A DNA stretch of 64,000 bases from Paratinospora sagittata. Lineage: Eukaryota > Streptophyta > Magnoliopsida > Ranunculales > Menispermaceae. Positions 51,124 through 61,510 of the stretch are shown here, one piece after another (the first letter of the stretch is position 1; the number at the start of each line of letters is the position of its first letter). The stretch spans positions 56,896,477-56,960,476 of the forward strand of contig CM069590.1 in the NCBI GenBank assembly GCA_035771175.1, read 5' to 3'. A program made the translations under genes and the position numbers. Below the pieces are notes generated by a model. That model was given only the letters and a program-made list of their open reading frames with translations. It ran no database searches and was not told the origin of the DNA.

Positions 51124-52742
51124 TTCTATGGGGCCGAGAGCTATTAAAGAAAGGAATGAGATGGAGGGTTGGTGATGGTACGAGTATCCATATGACTCAA
51201 GACCCATGGCTATCAAGACTAGACTGTCATCCTTTAAACTTATCACTTCCCCATCCATGAGTTGGGCTGCCAAGTAGCAAATTTTATAATAGGGGATGTA
51301 ACACTCCGTACTTTTAATTAAATACATTGGTTGATTTACAAGTATATCGTGATGTATAATATGTATATTTTATATGTAAAAAATAAATATATGCGTGTAT
51401 AAAAATACATATTATATTTTAGGGATATGAACAAATAAATGAAATAAGTGAAGTGAGTTATAAATTAAATTAAGAAAATGGTGTAGGTTGAAATTGCATT
51501 ATTAAATGAATTATATAAATGAGATTTGTGGAATATGAAATTTGATGGAGGAGTTGGTTATTAAGGGGAGCCTAGGAGCATATGATCTTTTTAATATATA
51601 TTTTTAATCTCTCTCCTTGCTAATCCATATCTCTCTCAACCGTTCAAGAAAAAAATAAAAAAATAAAATAAAAAATAAAAAAAGAAGAAGAAGTTGCTAG
51701 AATGAAGAACGAAGCAGGGAGAAAGAGAAAAAGAAGAACGGCGGAGAAGGAGAAGAAGAAAAAGAGAAAATACGGGATTCGCGTCAAATTGAGACTTGTG
51801 GTAAGTGATTTTCACTTTAGTTCGTCGTAAAATTGATCTTTAACTAGTGAATGACGATTCTAGCGGAGTAATTTTAGCTATGAGAGTTGTTCTACAGTAT
51901 TTTTAAAATTTGGGTTTTTACCCAACTTGGATAAAATTTTGTTCAAAAGGTAAAAAAACACTCCTTAGACTGTAGGAGCCCTGAATATGTGGTTCGATTT
52001 CAATTATGTGTTCATTTAGACTTTTTATAGCTGTTGGAAGTTTGTTGGAAGTTAGAGTTTAGATTAAAAACCTTTTGAATTATTTAAAACCCAATGAAAC
52101 TCCAGTTGAAGGCTATAAAATGGTAGAATGAATTGTTATGAGTCCATCGATGCTAAGTTCATGATTTTTGGAGACCGTTTGACAATTTTAGTAAAAACTT
52201 ACATGTTTCTAATGAATAGTGAAGTGAACAATATCGTAATTATTTCTAGTGAATAAAATGGAATTGGACTCCAATGAAACTTCGGTTTGAGATCATAGAA
52301 TCGTAGAGAACTGAATTCCGGACGTTTCGATAGTAAGATCATCATGGCCAAGTTATTGTAACAATGACAACCAAAGAACATGGTGGTGCTCAAGCTAATG
52401 CAGTCGAAATGTGTGCTATAAGAGCTGGAATGGAATTTGCGGCTGAAATGGGCATACCATTGGATGTGCTAGAAGGTGATTTGGCGGGGGTAATGAACAA
52501 GCTTAAGAGAGGGGAGTGGAGTATCACAGAAATTGGAGAACTAAAGGAAGATTGCAAACATTTTTTTCATCAGTGGCCAAATCTATCTATTCGGGTAGTG
52601 CTAAGAGAATGTAATAGTACTCAAATATGGATTGAGAAAATCCCACCTATAATTATTGATCTAGTAATTGAGGAGTAGTCTCCTCTCTCCGTTTCTTTTG
52701 TTTGCTAATATCCAAGTGGACTCTCAAAAAAAAAAAAAAAAA
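51124..52742 (+). mobile_element. 5'-truncated LINE with target-site duplication, interrupted
   Basis: Flanked by AGTAACATTTATA (51111-51123) and AGTAGCATTTATA (52743-52755), a 13-bp duplication with one mismatch, and ending in a poly(A) run at about 52727-52742. The 5' piece encodes [20 protein letters not shown] then DPWLSRL, the region after the reverse transcriptase core. The 3' piece (52364-52678) encodes the RNase H-like end: QANAVEMCAIRAGMEFAAEM, LEGDLAGVMNKL, FHQWPNLSIRVVLRECNST and IPPIIIDLVIEE before the stop. About 1.06 kb in between (51297-52357) is non-coding and replaces the expected zf-RVT region. Confidence 0.8.
51297..52357. mobile_element. LTR-like insertion inside the LINE
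   Basis: Starts TGTAACACTCCGTACTT, a common start for plant LTRs (TGTAACA), and ends near GTTATTGTAACA, so it could be TG...CA bounded. Contains a purine-rich GAAGAAG block and no ORF. It interrupts the LINE reading frame. No matching 5-bp target duplication was seen and adjoining LINE sequence is missing, so it may be a solo LTR plus deletion. Confidence 0.4.
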
Positions 52743-53477
52743 AGTAGCATTTATAATCTGTTTTAGAGCTACATATGACATATCCTATATTATAGAAACG
52801 AGTTTTTTAATTATTCAAATTAGACTCTTGGAAAATGAAGAGTGCCATATGGTACAAGGCGGGGATCTAAATTAATGTAAGAAAGAAGTTAATATAATAT
52901 TAATTAGTCATCATTCAACGTTCTCATGCATCTTAATCTTTTTTTTTTTAATTAACATAATATTAATTGATATAATTTTTGTTCTGGGTCTGCAATTGAA
53001 AATGGGTATGCGGGTGATTGCAACAGCACAACAACTCACCTTTTCTCACCAATTATTTTAAGTCAAGTTCTTCTGTTCATGCATCACATCGGACCAAACT
53101 TTGTCAACTTATATTTATTTTAAAATTATTGAACCGGTGATTTGTACTCAATGAAGTTTCTTAGAGTATATATAATATATGAACCTCTAGCCATTTTTCT
53201 TTTGACCAATCGATACAAATAATAAAATAATGAGTGCAAATTAAATCTCTCCTATTGTAGTATTAAGGCCTTTAATATGCAGGGAATTCTTACACTTGGG
53301 ATCAAAGATGGTTAATAATAATGAGATAATATCAATAATGATTAAGACCCAAACTGGACAATAGAGACACGTTGCTACATATGTTAAGCTGGCAACATTT
53401 AATTCCTTTGCACAAGTGTTGGTAAAATGATTCACTTACCTTTACCGTCCTTTAATCTCTCTCTCTGTGCATATGCT

Positions 53478-53910
53478 ATAGATATGCTATTTGGGAACAA
53501 CAGAAGATATTGAGGAGAACTCATATATTTCTTCTGTATCATCCATGGAAGAGGGTCGCAAAGAGATCAATATATATGCAGGTAATCTCTACAGCTTGGA
53601 GCTTCAATTCCCTTCAAGATAAGAGCATACTCAAGTGGAATTAATTGTTGAATTAAAGCTTGTTCTGTTTTTCCTTTTATGATTTCTTTTTTTTTTTTTT
53701 TAGAATATACAATGTTAGTAATTAGTTGTATAATCCGTTTCATCCTGTTTCATCACTAAACTATACTCTGAGAAAATATTAGGCCCATTCCTAAGCCATT
53801 AATCTCTCTATCTTCAAGGGTGAAGAGATTAATGGGTTTCAAATTTATCTCTTTACCAACTGTATCAACTCCATATTATCTCTTTTTATGATTTCAAAGA
53901 GTTTATAATT
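53478..53910 (+). pseudogene. Decayed duplicate of NPF exon 1, intron 1 and start of exon 2
   Basis: 53478-53581 aligns with the functional first exon region (55040-55141): AACTCATATATTTCTTCTGT versus AATTCATATATTTGTCCTGT, both followed by donor GTAATCTCT and the same intron (TTAATTGTTGAATTAAA.CTTGTT). The start codon aligned with 55073 is lost (ATG to ATT), and about 7 extra bases before the donor put any remaining frame out of phase with exon 2. The intron's 3' end holds a SINE (53687-53883). After it, ATGATTTCAAAGAGTTT stands where the functional gene has ATGATTTCAGGGGGTTT, so the acceptor AG is destroyed. Not usable as an alternative first exon. Confidence 0.75.
53687..53883 (-). mobile_element. 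tRNA-derived SINE, copy 2, with 12-bp target duplication
   Basis: Minus-strand element. It starts near GGAGTTGATACAGTTGGTAA (A-box-like TGATACAGTTGG) and ends in poly(A), seen as a T-run from 53687. It is flanked by identical TTTTATGATTTC at 53675-53686 and 53884-53895. Same family as 17272-17478. It inserted into the intron of the dead NPF exon copy. Confidence 0.75.
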
Positions 53911-55072
53911 TAAGAAGAAAAATAATAAGTGTAAATGATTTTAGTACACAATTTTAGCGCAATATTGTATGTTGGATGCAGTCTAATGATATATTGATGC
54001 GTGATTCGAAGTCATTCAATGGCTGCATAGAACTCATTAGGAATTGCATTACCTTATCTCAAAAAGACTGTTGATGGGCAGTGGCTGGTGCTAGGGGATT
54101 CAGCTGTTGAAGTAACTGGTGTACTCTTACCACCAAGCCCTTTATATCATCCTAGGGCCATTCAATGCTTTTAATTCTGACATGATCCAAAGGATTTGGT
54201 AAAGAAAGTATATCAGTTACGTTTCACAGCTTAGTCCCCTTGTTATTTTCCTTTAATGAATATGCGGGGCATCCCATTGAGAGAATCTATCATGTAATTA
54301 GTGGGTTGAATTTAATAACAGTAAATATAACATTTGATCGCGCAACGCTCCCATTGAGGCTCATTTGAATCAGCTTCCTAAAAGAGCCATACCAATTGCC
54401 CTGGAACCATGTTATGTAATTATTATCATTCAAAGCTTAGATAATAAGAAGTACCTAAAGAAAACCCCAAAGAAGTAGTGCAAGTTATGGGATCAAAAAT
54501 CAAAGTGAAAAGAAATTAAAATTCTACAGAGAGAATACTGTTTGCTGGACAAGATACTTTGAAATTCCCTTTGTTGCATGAGAGAGACTTAAATTTCTTT
54601 GCTAGAGGCTCTCTGCAACTCTCCATCTACCATGGTAGCATTCTGCTGCACTAAAGAAAGCTCCTTTATCTATTGAGGTTAAAAGGTGCAAGCTCTGATC
54701 CCATGTGAAAGTAAATCAAACAATACAAATCAAGCACAAGACTTTATGAGGTTAGGCTTTAAAAGCCTACGTCCTAGGAAAAAAAAAAGCCATGAAACTT
54801 TTATGGATTTTATGTTTCTTTCAATGATGTACATATAGGGGATTATAAGCAGGAAGAGATGGCATTTCATCTTATATACGTTACACATTGATCCTGATCA
54901 CAACTATCCAAAAAAGATAAGATTTGTTTTCATCTTATTCGAACAGGATCAAATACTTTTTCTTGTCTATTCTTGCACTAGCTGGTGAAAAAATTGCCTT
55001 GCCTTTTCTGTCATTTAATTGTCTCCTAGTACTTATTCTATAGATATTCTACTTAACGAAGAACAGCAAGAG
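53911..55072. other. Spacer and promoter/5' UTR of the NPF gene
   Basis: No coding gene recognised. AT-rich; the last few hundred bases should contain the NPF promoter and 5' UTR. The stretch 55019-55072 is open in frame with the NPF start but lacks an ATG. Confidence 0.6.
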
Positions 55073-58000
55073 ATGAATGAGGAGAATTCATATATTTGTC
55101 CTGTGTCATCTATGAAAGAAGGTCACGAAGAGAATATGCAGGTAATCTCTAAAGCTTGGAGGTTCGATTTCTCTTCAAGATATATAGTATGTGCAGGTGA
55201 AATTAATTGTTGAATTAAAACTTGTTATTTTTTATGATTTCAGGGGGTTTGTGGAGATGGGAATGCTGAAGCCATCCAAAAGAGACGAAAGGGAGGAAAC
55301 AGAGCTGTTTTATTTGTATATGGTAATGTTTTGATTGGTGTAGATGTAACACCTTATCATTGTAAATTAATATTTGGAATCATAGCAATACAATATCATA
55401 TTTGTTTCTCTTCAAAAAAAAAAAAAAAATGTTGCTGATGTTATTTAGTTTATTACAAGTTGGAGATTTTTGTGAAACGGTTTTGTTACAAGGGTTTTCT
55501 GTTGATTTGCTGATTGGTGCAGCGATGGAAGGACTAGAGAACATGGCTTTTGTCTCAAATGCTGTGAGCTTGGTTACTTATGTTTATGGATACATGAACT
55601 TCAGTTTAACTAAATCTGCAAATACTGTCACAAATTTCATGGGAACATCATTTTTGTTGGCTCTCTTTGGAGGATTTATCTCTGATACCTATCTGTCAAG
55701 ATTCAGGACTTCTGTTCTCTTTGGATGCATAGAAATGTTGGTAAGTTTTCTAATTTCAACCGTCACATTAATTTCTCACGTTTCATGAAACTGCTTTTTA
55801 GAAAGAAACACATGCATATCCATAAACAAGAACTTAGATATCTATGTTGTTCCTATTCTTTCTTATTAACTAGTCATCGGCGATTAACTTTGATAATTTG
55901 TTGAGTTTGCTTGTGCTTAAATGCGTAGGGTTTCACCATCCTAGGTGTGCAAGCGCACTTTAATTTCCTAAGACCTTTCCCTTGTAAAGATGTTGCACCA
56001 GACAACAAAAATCAGTGTGAGAGAGCTCACAGTGGTCAAGTTGCAATATTTTATGCTGGTTTATATCTATTAGCTCTTGGAACTGGTGGAGTAAAGGCAG
56101 GTTTGCCATCACTTGGGGCTGACCAATTCAACCAAAAGGATCCAAAGGAAGTAGCTCTTATGTCCAGCTTCTTCAACTGGCTTCTGTTCAGCCTTACCCT
56201 CGGCTCTGTACTCGGTGTGATTTTCGTGGTGTGGATAAGCACTCATCAAGGTTGGGACTGGGCTTTTGGAGTGTGCGCTGCCGCTGTCTTCTTAGGAACT
56301 CTGTTTCTCTGCTTTGGCAATTCCTTCTTCCGGCACAATGTTCCCAAGGGAAGCCCCATTTCTCGTGTTCTTCAGGTACTTCCAAAACTTTAAATTCATT
56401 AAGAAAACATATTTTTCCGGACTTCCAAATATTCTAAAATGAAGGGTAAGTTTGACTAATATTGTTATGTAGGTATTTGTTGCTGCATTTCGAAATCGGA
56501 ATCTCCCAATGCCAGAGATGTCTGATGAACTATATGAGAAACACAAGAAGGAACCAGGCGCCAAGATTGACATTCTTAAGAGAACTGATCAGTTTAGGTG
56601 AAGGGTCATGCCCATGTGCTTTCTATATAAACAATAACAATGCTAACTTTTTGAAGCATGCATAGGTAATATTGTTAAGCTCATGGACCTAACATGCTAA
56701 TATTCCCCCTTCGTGCCTCCTTTCATGTCATGATAAATCCTGTGTGCCTAACTCATCCTTCAAAACCAGCTTGCAAGGAAGAGTTGCCACACCAATTATA
56801 CATTACATATCATAAGACAATATGGGACATGTTAGCATTCCCCGTACATATATGTTCTGATAAAGCACTTGGGCTTTGAAGCTCATCACCCATGCAAAGC
56901 TTATTATGGGCCAAAATCCTTCAAAACACTTTTAACTTTTGATGGTACAAGAGCTTCCCAAATCAAGTTGAAAATAGGCAACAAAGGAATGGAAGGGTCA
57001 TCAATTAAGAAATGAAACAAAGACTGACACGACTAATGGCCAGAGTGATGAAGGGCCCAATCAAATCGGTCGGGACCCAAGGACAAGTGAGCTTGATGTA
57101 ACACTACTAACACAGGTAGCAAGTTATCATATTCAACCCTTGGGCTTTAACTCATCCTTGAAAACCGGCTTGCAAGGAGAGGGTTGCCCACGACTTGTAC
57201 ATTGAATATCATAATGGTACCTAGGTGATGTAGGACTATACTAACAATTTTTACTCTCAGATTCTTGGATCGAGCAGCGATTAGGAGAAGTAGCAACGGC
57301 AAGGAGGGCTCGTCACCATGGCAACTGTGCACAGTGACACAAGTGGAAGAGACCAAGATCCTCATCCGGATGCTCCCGATCATCTTTAGCACTATTTTCA
57401 TGAACACGTGCTTGGCTCAGCACCAAACCTTTTCAGTTCAACAGAGTACAACCATGGACACTAGCCTTTTCGGTTTCCATATACCTGGGCCATCGCTTCC
57501 CGTCATCCCTCTAGTTATTCTGGCCATCCTAGTTCCATTCTATGACCGCGCCTTTGTTCCAATTACTCGAAAAATCACAGGGATTCCTACTGGAATTCGC
57601 CACCTCCAACGCATTGGAATCGGGCTAGTGCTCTCGGCAACTGCAATGGCAATCGCAGCAATTGTCGAAACTCGAAGAAAGTCTGTAGCCATTGAACATA
57701 ACATGGTGGACTCTGCAGATCCCCTGCCCATTAGTGTGTTTTGGCTAAGTTTCCAGCATGCATTATTGGGTGCCGTTGATTTGTTCACTTTGGTGGGGCT
57801 CATGGAGTTCTTCTATGCAGAGAGCTCAGCAGGTATGAAATCTTTGAGTACATCAATCTCGTGGTGTTCTTTGGCATTTGGGTACTACTTGAGCACAGTA
57901 GTGGTGGAAGTGGTGAACAGGGCTAGTGGGGATTGGCTAGCAAGTAACAATTTGAACAGAGATAAATTGAACTATTTCTACTGGCTCTTGGCGGTGTTGA

Positions 58001-58110
58001 GTGTTATAAATTTTGGGTTTTATTTGTTTTGTGCCTCTTGGTATAAATATAAGGTGGAAGAAGTGCATCAGGGAGATGATAATGGTGTCATCAAGGTGGA
58101 AATGGGATGA
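55073..58110 (+). CDS. NRT1/PTR family (NPF) transporter, NPF4-like
   Basis: Twelve-TM proton-coupled MFS carrier of the plant NPF family; NPF4 members transport nitrate, ABA or GA, but the substrate here is not predictable. Exons: 55073-55141, 55244-55322, 55523-55740, 55929-56375, 56473-56597, 57261-58110; in-phase, 595 aa. Motifs: GGNRAVLFVYAMEGLENMAF on TM1, TNFMGTSFLLALFGGFISDT (TM2-3 PTR signature), ALGTGGVKAGLPSLGADQF (TM4), the FFNW motif of TM5, long central loop with RNRNLPMPEMSDELY, VEETKILIRMLPI (TM7), FFYAESSAGMKSLSTSISWC (TM10). TM1 has E52-G-L-E55-N56, not the proton-coupling ExxER/K. The start ATG follows homologous exon copies; an in-frame stretch upstream lacks ATG. Intron 5 holds a TRIM-like element. 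No disabling lesions. Confidence 0.93.
56673..57246 (+). mobile_element. TRIM-like element in NPF intron 5
   Basis: Two related direct repeats (about 56673-56835 and 57097-57246) share AACTCATCCTT.AAAACC, GGCTTGCAAGGA.AG.GTTGCC and CAT.GAATATCATAA-like blocks. The unit begins TGTTAAGCTC and ends ACTAACA (TG...CA). The internal part of about 260 bp has no ORF. Size and structure fit a terminal-repeat retrotransposon in miniature. Flanking 5-mers AATAT and ATTTT do not match, so ends are tentative. Confidence 0.5.
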
Positions 58111-58674
58111 TTTTCGAGATTAATGTATTTAATTCTTCTACTTGTTTTCCTAAACTTTTGTTGTTCATGATATATTTGAGGGATCAGAATGACATCCTTG
58201 ATATCATAAACAGAGAGAGGAGAAGGATTATTTTGATTAATGCCATTGACTGTTTGCCTTCGGTATCTGTACCATATGGCTAATAATAGTGAATAACAAT
58301 GGCTTCTACTAAAATTGGATACATGGGAGATTATTTTAAATTATAAATAGTTCTTAGAGTATTATTATTATTCTTAAGCTAAAAAAAAAGAAAGAAGCTT
58401 AGTGGTTTAGACACATAAGATGAAGACTTTTAGATGTACAATTAAGAAAAATAATTAATAAATTATAATAATGACAGACAGAAGAAGACTTAGAATAAGA
58501 TGAAAGAAGATAATTAAAAAAAAAATTAACTACTTGTAGTTTAAGTGTTGACTTAACCTTTGATAAAGTAGAATGAAGGAGGTTGATTCATACACCTAAC
58601 CTTATAAGGTTGAAAAAAGGCTTATTTTTTTATTATACACATTGATTTCATACGTCAAAGTGATTCCATACACA

Positions 58675-59226
58675 TTAGGAGTGTCGACATTTCGGTTTGG
58701 ATCGGTTTAATGCTCAAACCTAAATCAAACCAAACCTAAACCAAATCGATTTTGGTTCGGTTTAGCTTAACCGGTTTATTCTAAATTACCAAACCAAACA
58801 GAACCGAACTAAACATAATCTGTTTGGTTAGGTTTGAGTTGATCGGTTTAAAGTTTTACATGCACATACATTAAATAAATTAAAACAATTAATTATATAT
58901 GTATGTATATAAGGTAATTTTAACTTTTTTAACGCATATTTAAAAAACTTGAAAACTATATTTACTATATAAAGATGATTATATAACTTTTTAATGAGGG
59001 TGTTTATATCATAAATGAATCATACATTAAAAATAATTATTAATAGTTTTAATTTTAGAATCAATTCGGTTCGATTTAAATCGGTTTTCAAAGTTTCAAA
59101 CTACAATCCAAACCAAACTTATCAGTTTCTACTTTTTATAAACTTAAACCAAATCGAACTTATTAAAAAATAAAATCAAACACATCGGTTCGGTTCGATT
59201 TCGCGATAATCTATTGACACCCCTAA
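58675..59226. mobile_element. Dispersed TIR element rich in AAACCRAACC, copy 2
   Basis: The left end TTAGGAGTGTCGACATTTCGG pattern pairs with right-end CTATTGACACCCCTAA. Interior block order is the same as 27530-27970: GATCGGTTTAATGCTCAAAC, CCAAATCG, an AT-rich core with AAGATGATTATATAACTTTT, then CGGTTCG/CCAAACC blocks. A flanking TA on both sides may be the target duplication. Non-coding. Confidence 0.75.
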
Positions 59227-59762
59227 TAGATATGAACCTAAAAGAGATACTTTCTCTTTTGTAGAAAAATTGAGGGAAAGGGAGAGTTACTCATAGCCTT
59301 TGTTGAATATAAATGTTACTTACACCTTTTATCAATTAATCTCATAACTCTAAAAGGGAAATTCTAGATACACCCCACTAACTTACTATCTTTACCCACT
59401 TGCTAAATTTATCCCACCCTACTATCCTTATCCACCGAAAAAAATCTCAAAAGACAAACTACTCCATACACTCTCCCTCCCTCCCAATGTTTTCTTCTCC
59501 CCAAAACCCTAACCCCTACTCCAAAATCACCTTCCCTTCCGACCCTCTTTTTCCTCTCTCCAAAACCCAAACCCTTTAATGCGGCCACCATTTGTTCCTC
59601 TCTCCGAAACCCAAACCCCCAATGTTACATGTTCTTCATCTTCGAAAGATTTGGGCATGTATTGATTCGATAAGAAATACATTTTTTGACATTTTTTTTT
59701 AGTTTTCACACCCTTTATTTATGTTTTAATGGTGTATTTTTGGGAAAAAAAATAAAAAACAT

Positions 59763-59795
59763 ACTAGAAGCTCGCAAGCGTGGCGAGCTTCTAGT
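59763..59795. repeat. Perfect 13-bp hairpin with 7-base loop
   Basis: ACTAGAAGCTCGC and GCGAGCTTCTAGT flank AAGCGTG. GC-rich compared with surroundings. Could be the core of a degraded DNA transposon; not followed by a T-run. Confidence 0.85.
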
Positions 59796-60579
59796 GATAG
59801 GTTGGGCCAAATAGGGCCGAACCAAAGTGCTTGGTTTGACTGAACCACTTTTTTTACTTTTTTTTTCGAGGTTTTGCTAATTCATTTTTAATTTCAAAAC
59901 ATCTCTAGATATTTTTATGTTTATTTTGGACTTCCCAACCTAATTTGAGTGGTGGGCTACCGATCTCCACCTGTTCCCATCATTTGGTGTACTTCAAAGT
60001 TAGCCAAATGATAGAAATGGCGAGAAAAAGGTATCTCACCAACCAAATTGAGTTGAGATGTTTGTAGACAACCAAAATAACTAAAAAGGTTTGCAAGTTA
60101 ATATTAGAGTAGGAAAACCCCCCCAAAAAAAAGCAAAAAAAAGAGGTTCGGTCGGGTCATTCGGCCTTGTGTGGTCGAACCTATATGTTTAGTTTGGCCT
60201 GGTCCAACTGAATTGAAAGCTTTAGTTCAGCTATGCAGGGTTGAACCGATGCTCTTTTTTTTTGCAAAAGAAAAAAAAAACCAAAAACTTACATTTGATT
60301 GATGTACAATGGCGGTGGGTAAGTTTAGTAGATGGGCGAGAGAGAAATGGTAAAACATTTGAAAGTAAGGTCATTTTGGATAAATGGCATGAGGATAAGA
60401 AAATATTTTTTTCTAGTTTTGTGAGGTAAGGATAGTGGTTGAGTGAGGTTGAAATTACTGAAATTTCATTAATCAACCTGAACCACAAACTACCATTGTT
60501 GGGACACCTTTCTTAAAGTTTGAAATTGACCAATTTTATAATAGCAAAATTCGGAAATGACGCCATAGTTGACACTATT

Positions 60580-61510
60580 GTATACAAGGCTTTTGACTTG
60601 ATTGTCCTCCAAAAAATAAAAAAATTTCACAGATACCATTAAGTTTAAAATAATGACCCCTTTGCCATAATTTGACTATTCAAAGTCCGATCAGCAAACA
60701 CAGTAGCGCTTAGTGGATTGGGGTAAGCTGACGGTGCAACAGTTAAGAAGGTGTCTTTTAAAAAGACGTCTTCCACAAAAAAAAAATTGTATGGAAGGCG
60801 TCTTTTGAAAATACACCTTCCATACAAAAAAGAAAATAGTATTTTTTTAGTGAAGGAAAAGACGCCTTCCATAAAAAAAAGATAACTTTTTTAGTAGGAT
60901 TGTGGGAGGATAGTGGAATGCGCTCAACGTGGTTAGGTAAAAAAAAATCTATGGTTTGGCCTTGGTGAAGCTGAATAGTTTACTAAAAGCTTCGGTTTTT
61001 CTTAATAACTTGAATTCTGGATGGAGGTCCAAAAATTCAATCGGGCATGGGAATACGGTTCCGTCGCCTCCGGGGGATCGTAGAAGGATAGTGGGACGCG
61101 CTGAAAGTGGTCGGGTGAAAAAAAATAAATCACGTGGTTTGGTTTTAATGAGGCCGAATAGTTTACTAAAAGCTTTAGTTTTTCTTAATAACTCGAATTC
61201 CGGATGAGGGTCTAAAATTTCAACCGGACATGAGAACTGGGTTCTGTCCCCTCCGGAGGCTCGTGGGAGGGTATTGGGACGCGTTCATAGTGGTCCGGTA
61301 AGAAAAAACCTCGTGGTCCATACATAATTCTTTTTAGCCCAATCAGCGCCCCTAAGTCCACGTGCCACCACTATTTCGACTGATCGGGCTTTGAATTGTT
61401 AAACTATGACAAACGGGTCATTATTTAGATTTTGAAAGTATTTGTGAATTTTTTTTATTTTTTAAGGGTAATCAAGTCAAAAGCCCACTGTATATGTATA
61501 CAGCTGCATT
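60580..61510. mobile_element. Non-autonomous TIR element with internal tandem repeats
   Basis: Arms of about 150 bp are inverted copies: left about 60580-60730 (GGCTTTTGACTTGATT ... ATAATGACCC ... TCAAAGTCCGATCAG) and right about 61345-61510 (CTGATCGGGCTTTGA ... GGGTCATTATT ... AATCAAGTCAAAAGCC). Between them lie repeated GACGCCTTCCA/GAAGGCGTC motifs (60745-60885) and about 2.3 units of a 180-bp tandem repeat (60901-61320). Long TIRs with filler repeats resemble Mutator-like non-autonomous elements; family not proven. Confidence 0.65.
60901..61320. repeat. 180-bp tandem repeat, about 2.3 copies
   Basis: Units begin around GAGGATAGTGGAATGCGCTC (60904), AGGATAGTGGGACGCGCTGA (61084) and GGGTATTGGGACGCG (61266), spacing 178-182 bp. 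Each carries GAATAGTTTACTAAAAGCTT and TTTTTCTTAATAACT. One frame stays open through two units only because the repeat is a multiple of three in part. Confidence 0.8.

Larger units (their letters stand above)
50081..53477. other. Spacer upstream of the NPF locus with nested transposon
   Basis: No intact gene. 50340-50510 is similar to 62070-62220 upstream of the second NPF fragment, marking a shared duplicated flank. Contains (AT)n at about 50899-50930 and a LINE with target duplication (51111-52755). 52756-53477 is AT-rich and unassigned. Confidence 0.65.

Noticed and set aside
52364..52678. Possible small gene of 104 codons
   Set aside because: RNase H-like C-terminus of a LINE, bounded by poly(A) and a target duplication.
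55019..55072. Longer N-terminus for the NPF protein
   Set aside because: The open stretch begins at TTG, not ATG; the first ATG in frame is at 55073.
60956..61207. 83-codon ORF with repeated SLLKA.VFLNN segments
   Set aside because: The protein repetition is explained by the underlying 180-bp tandem DNA repeat inside a TIR element; no family resemblance.
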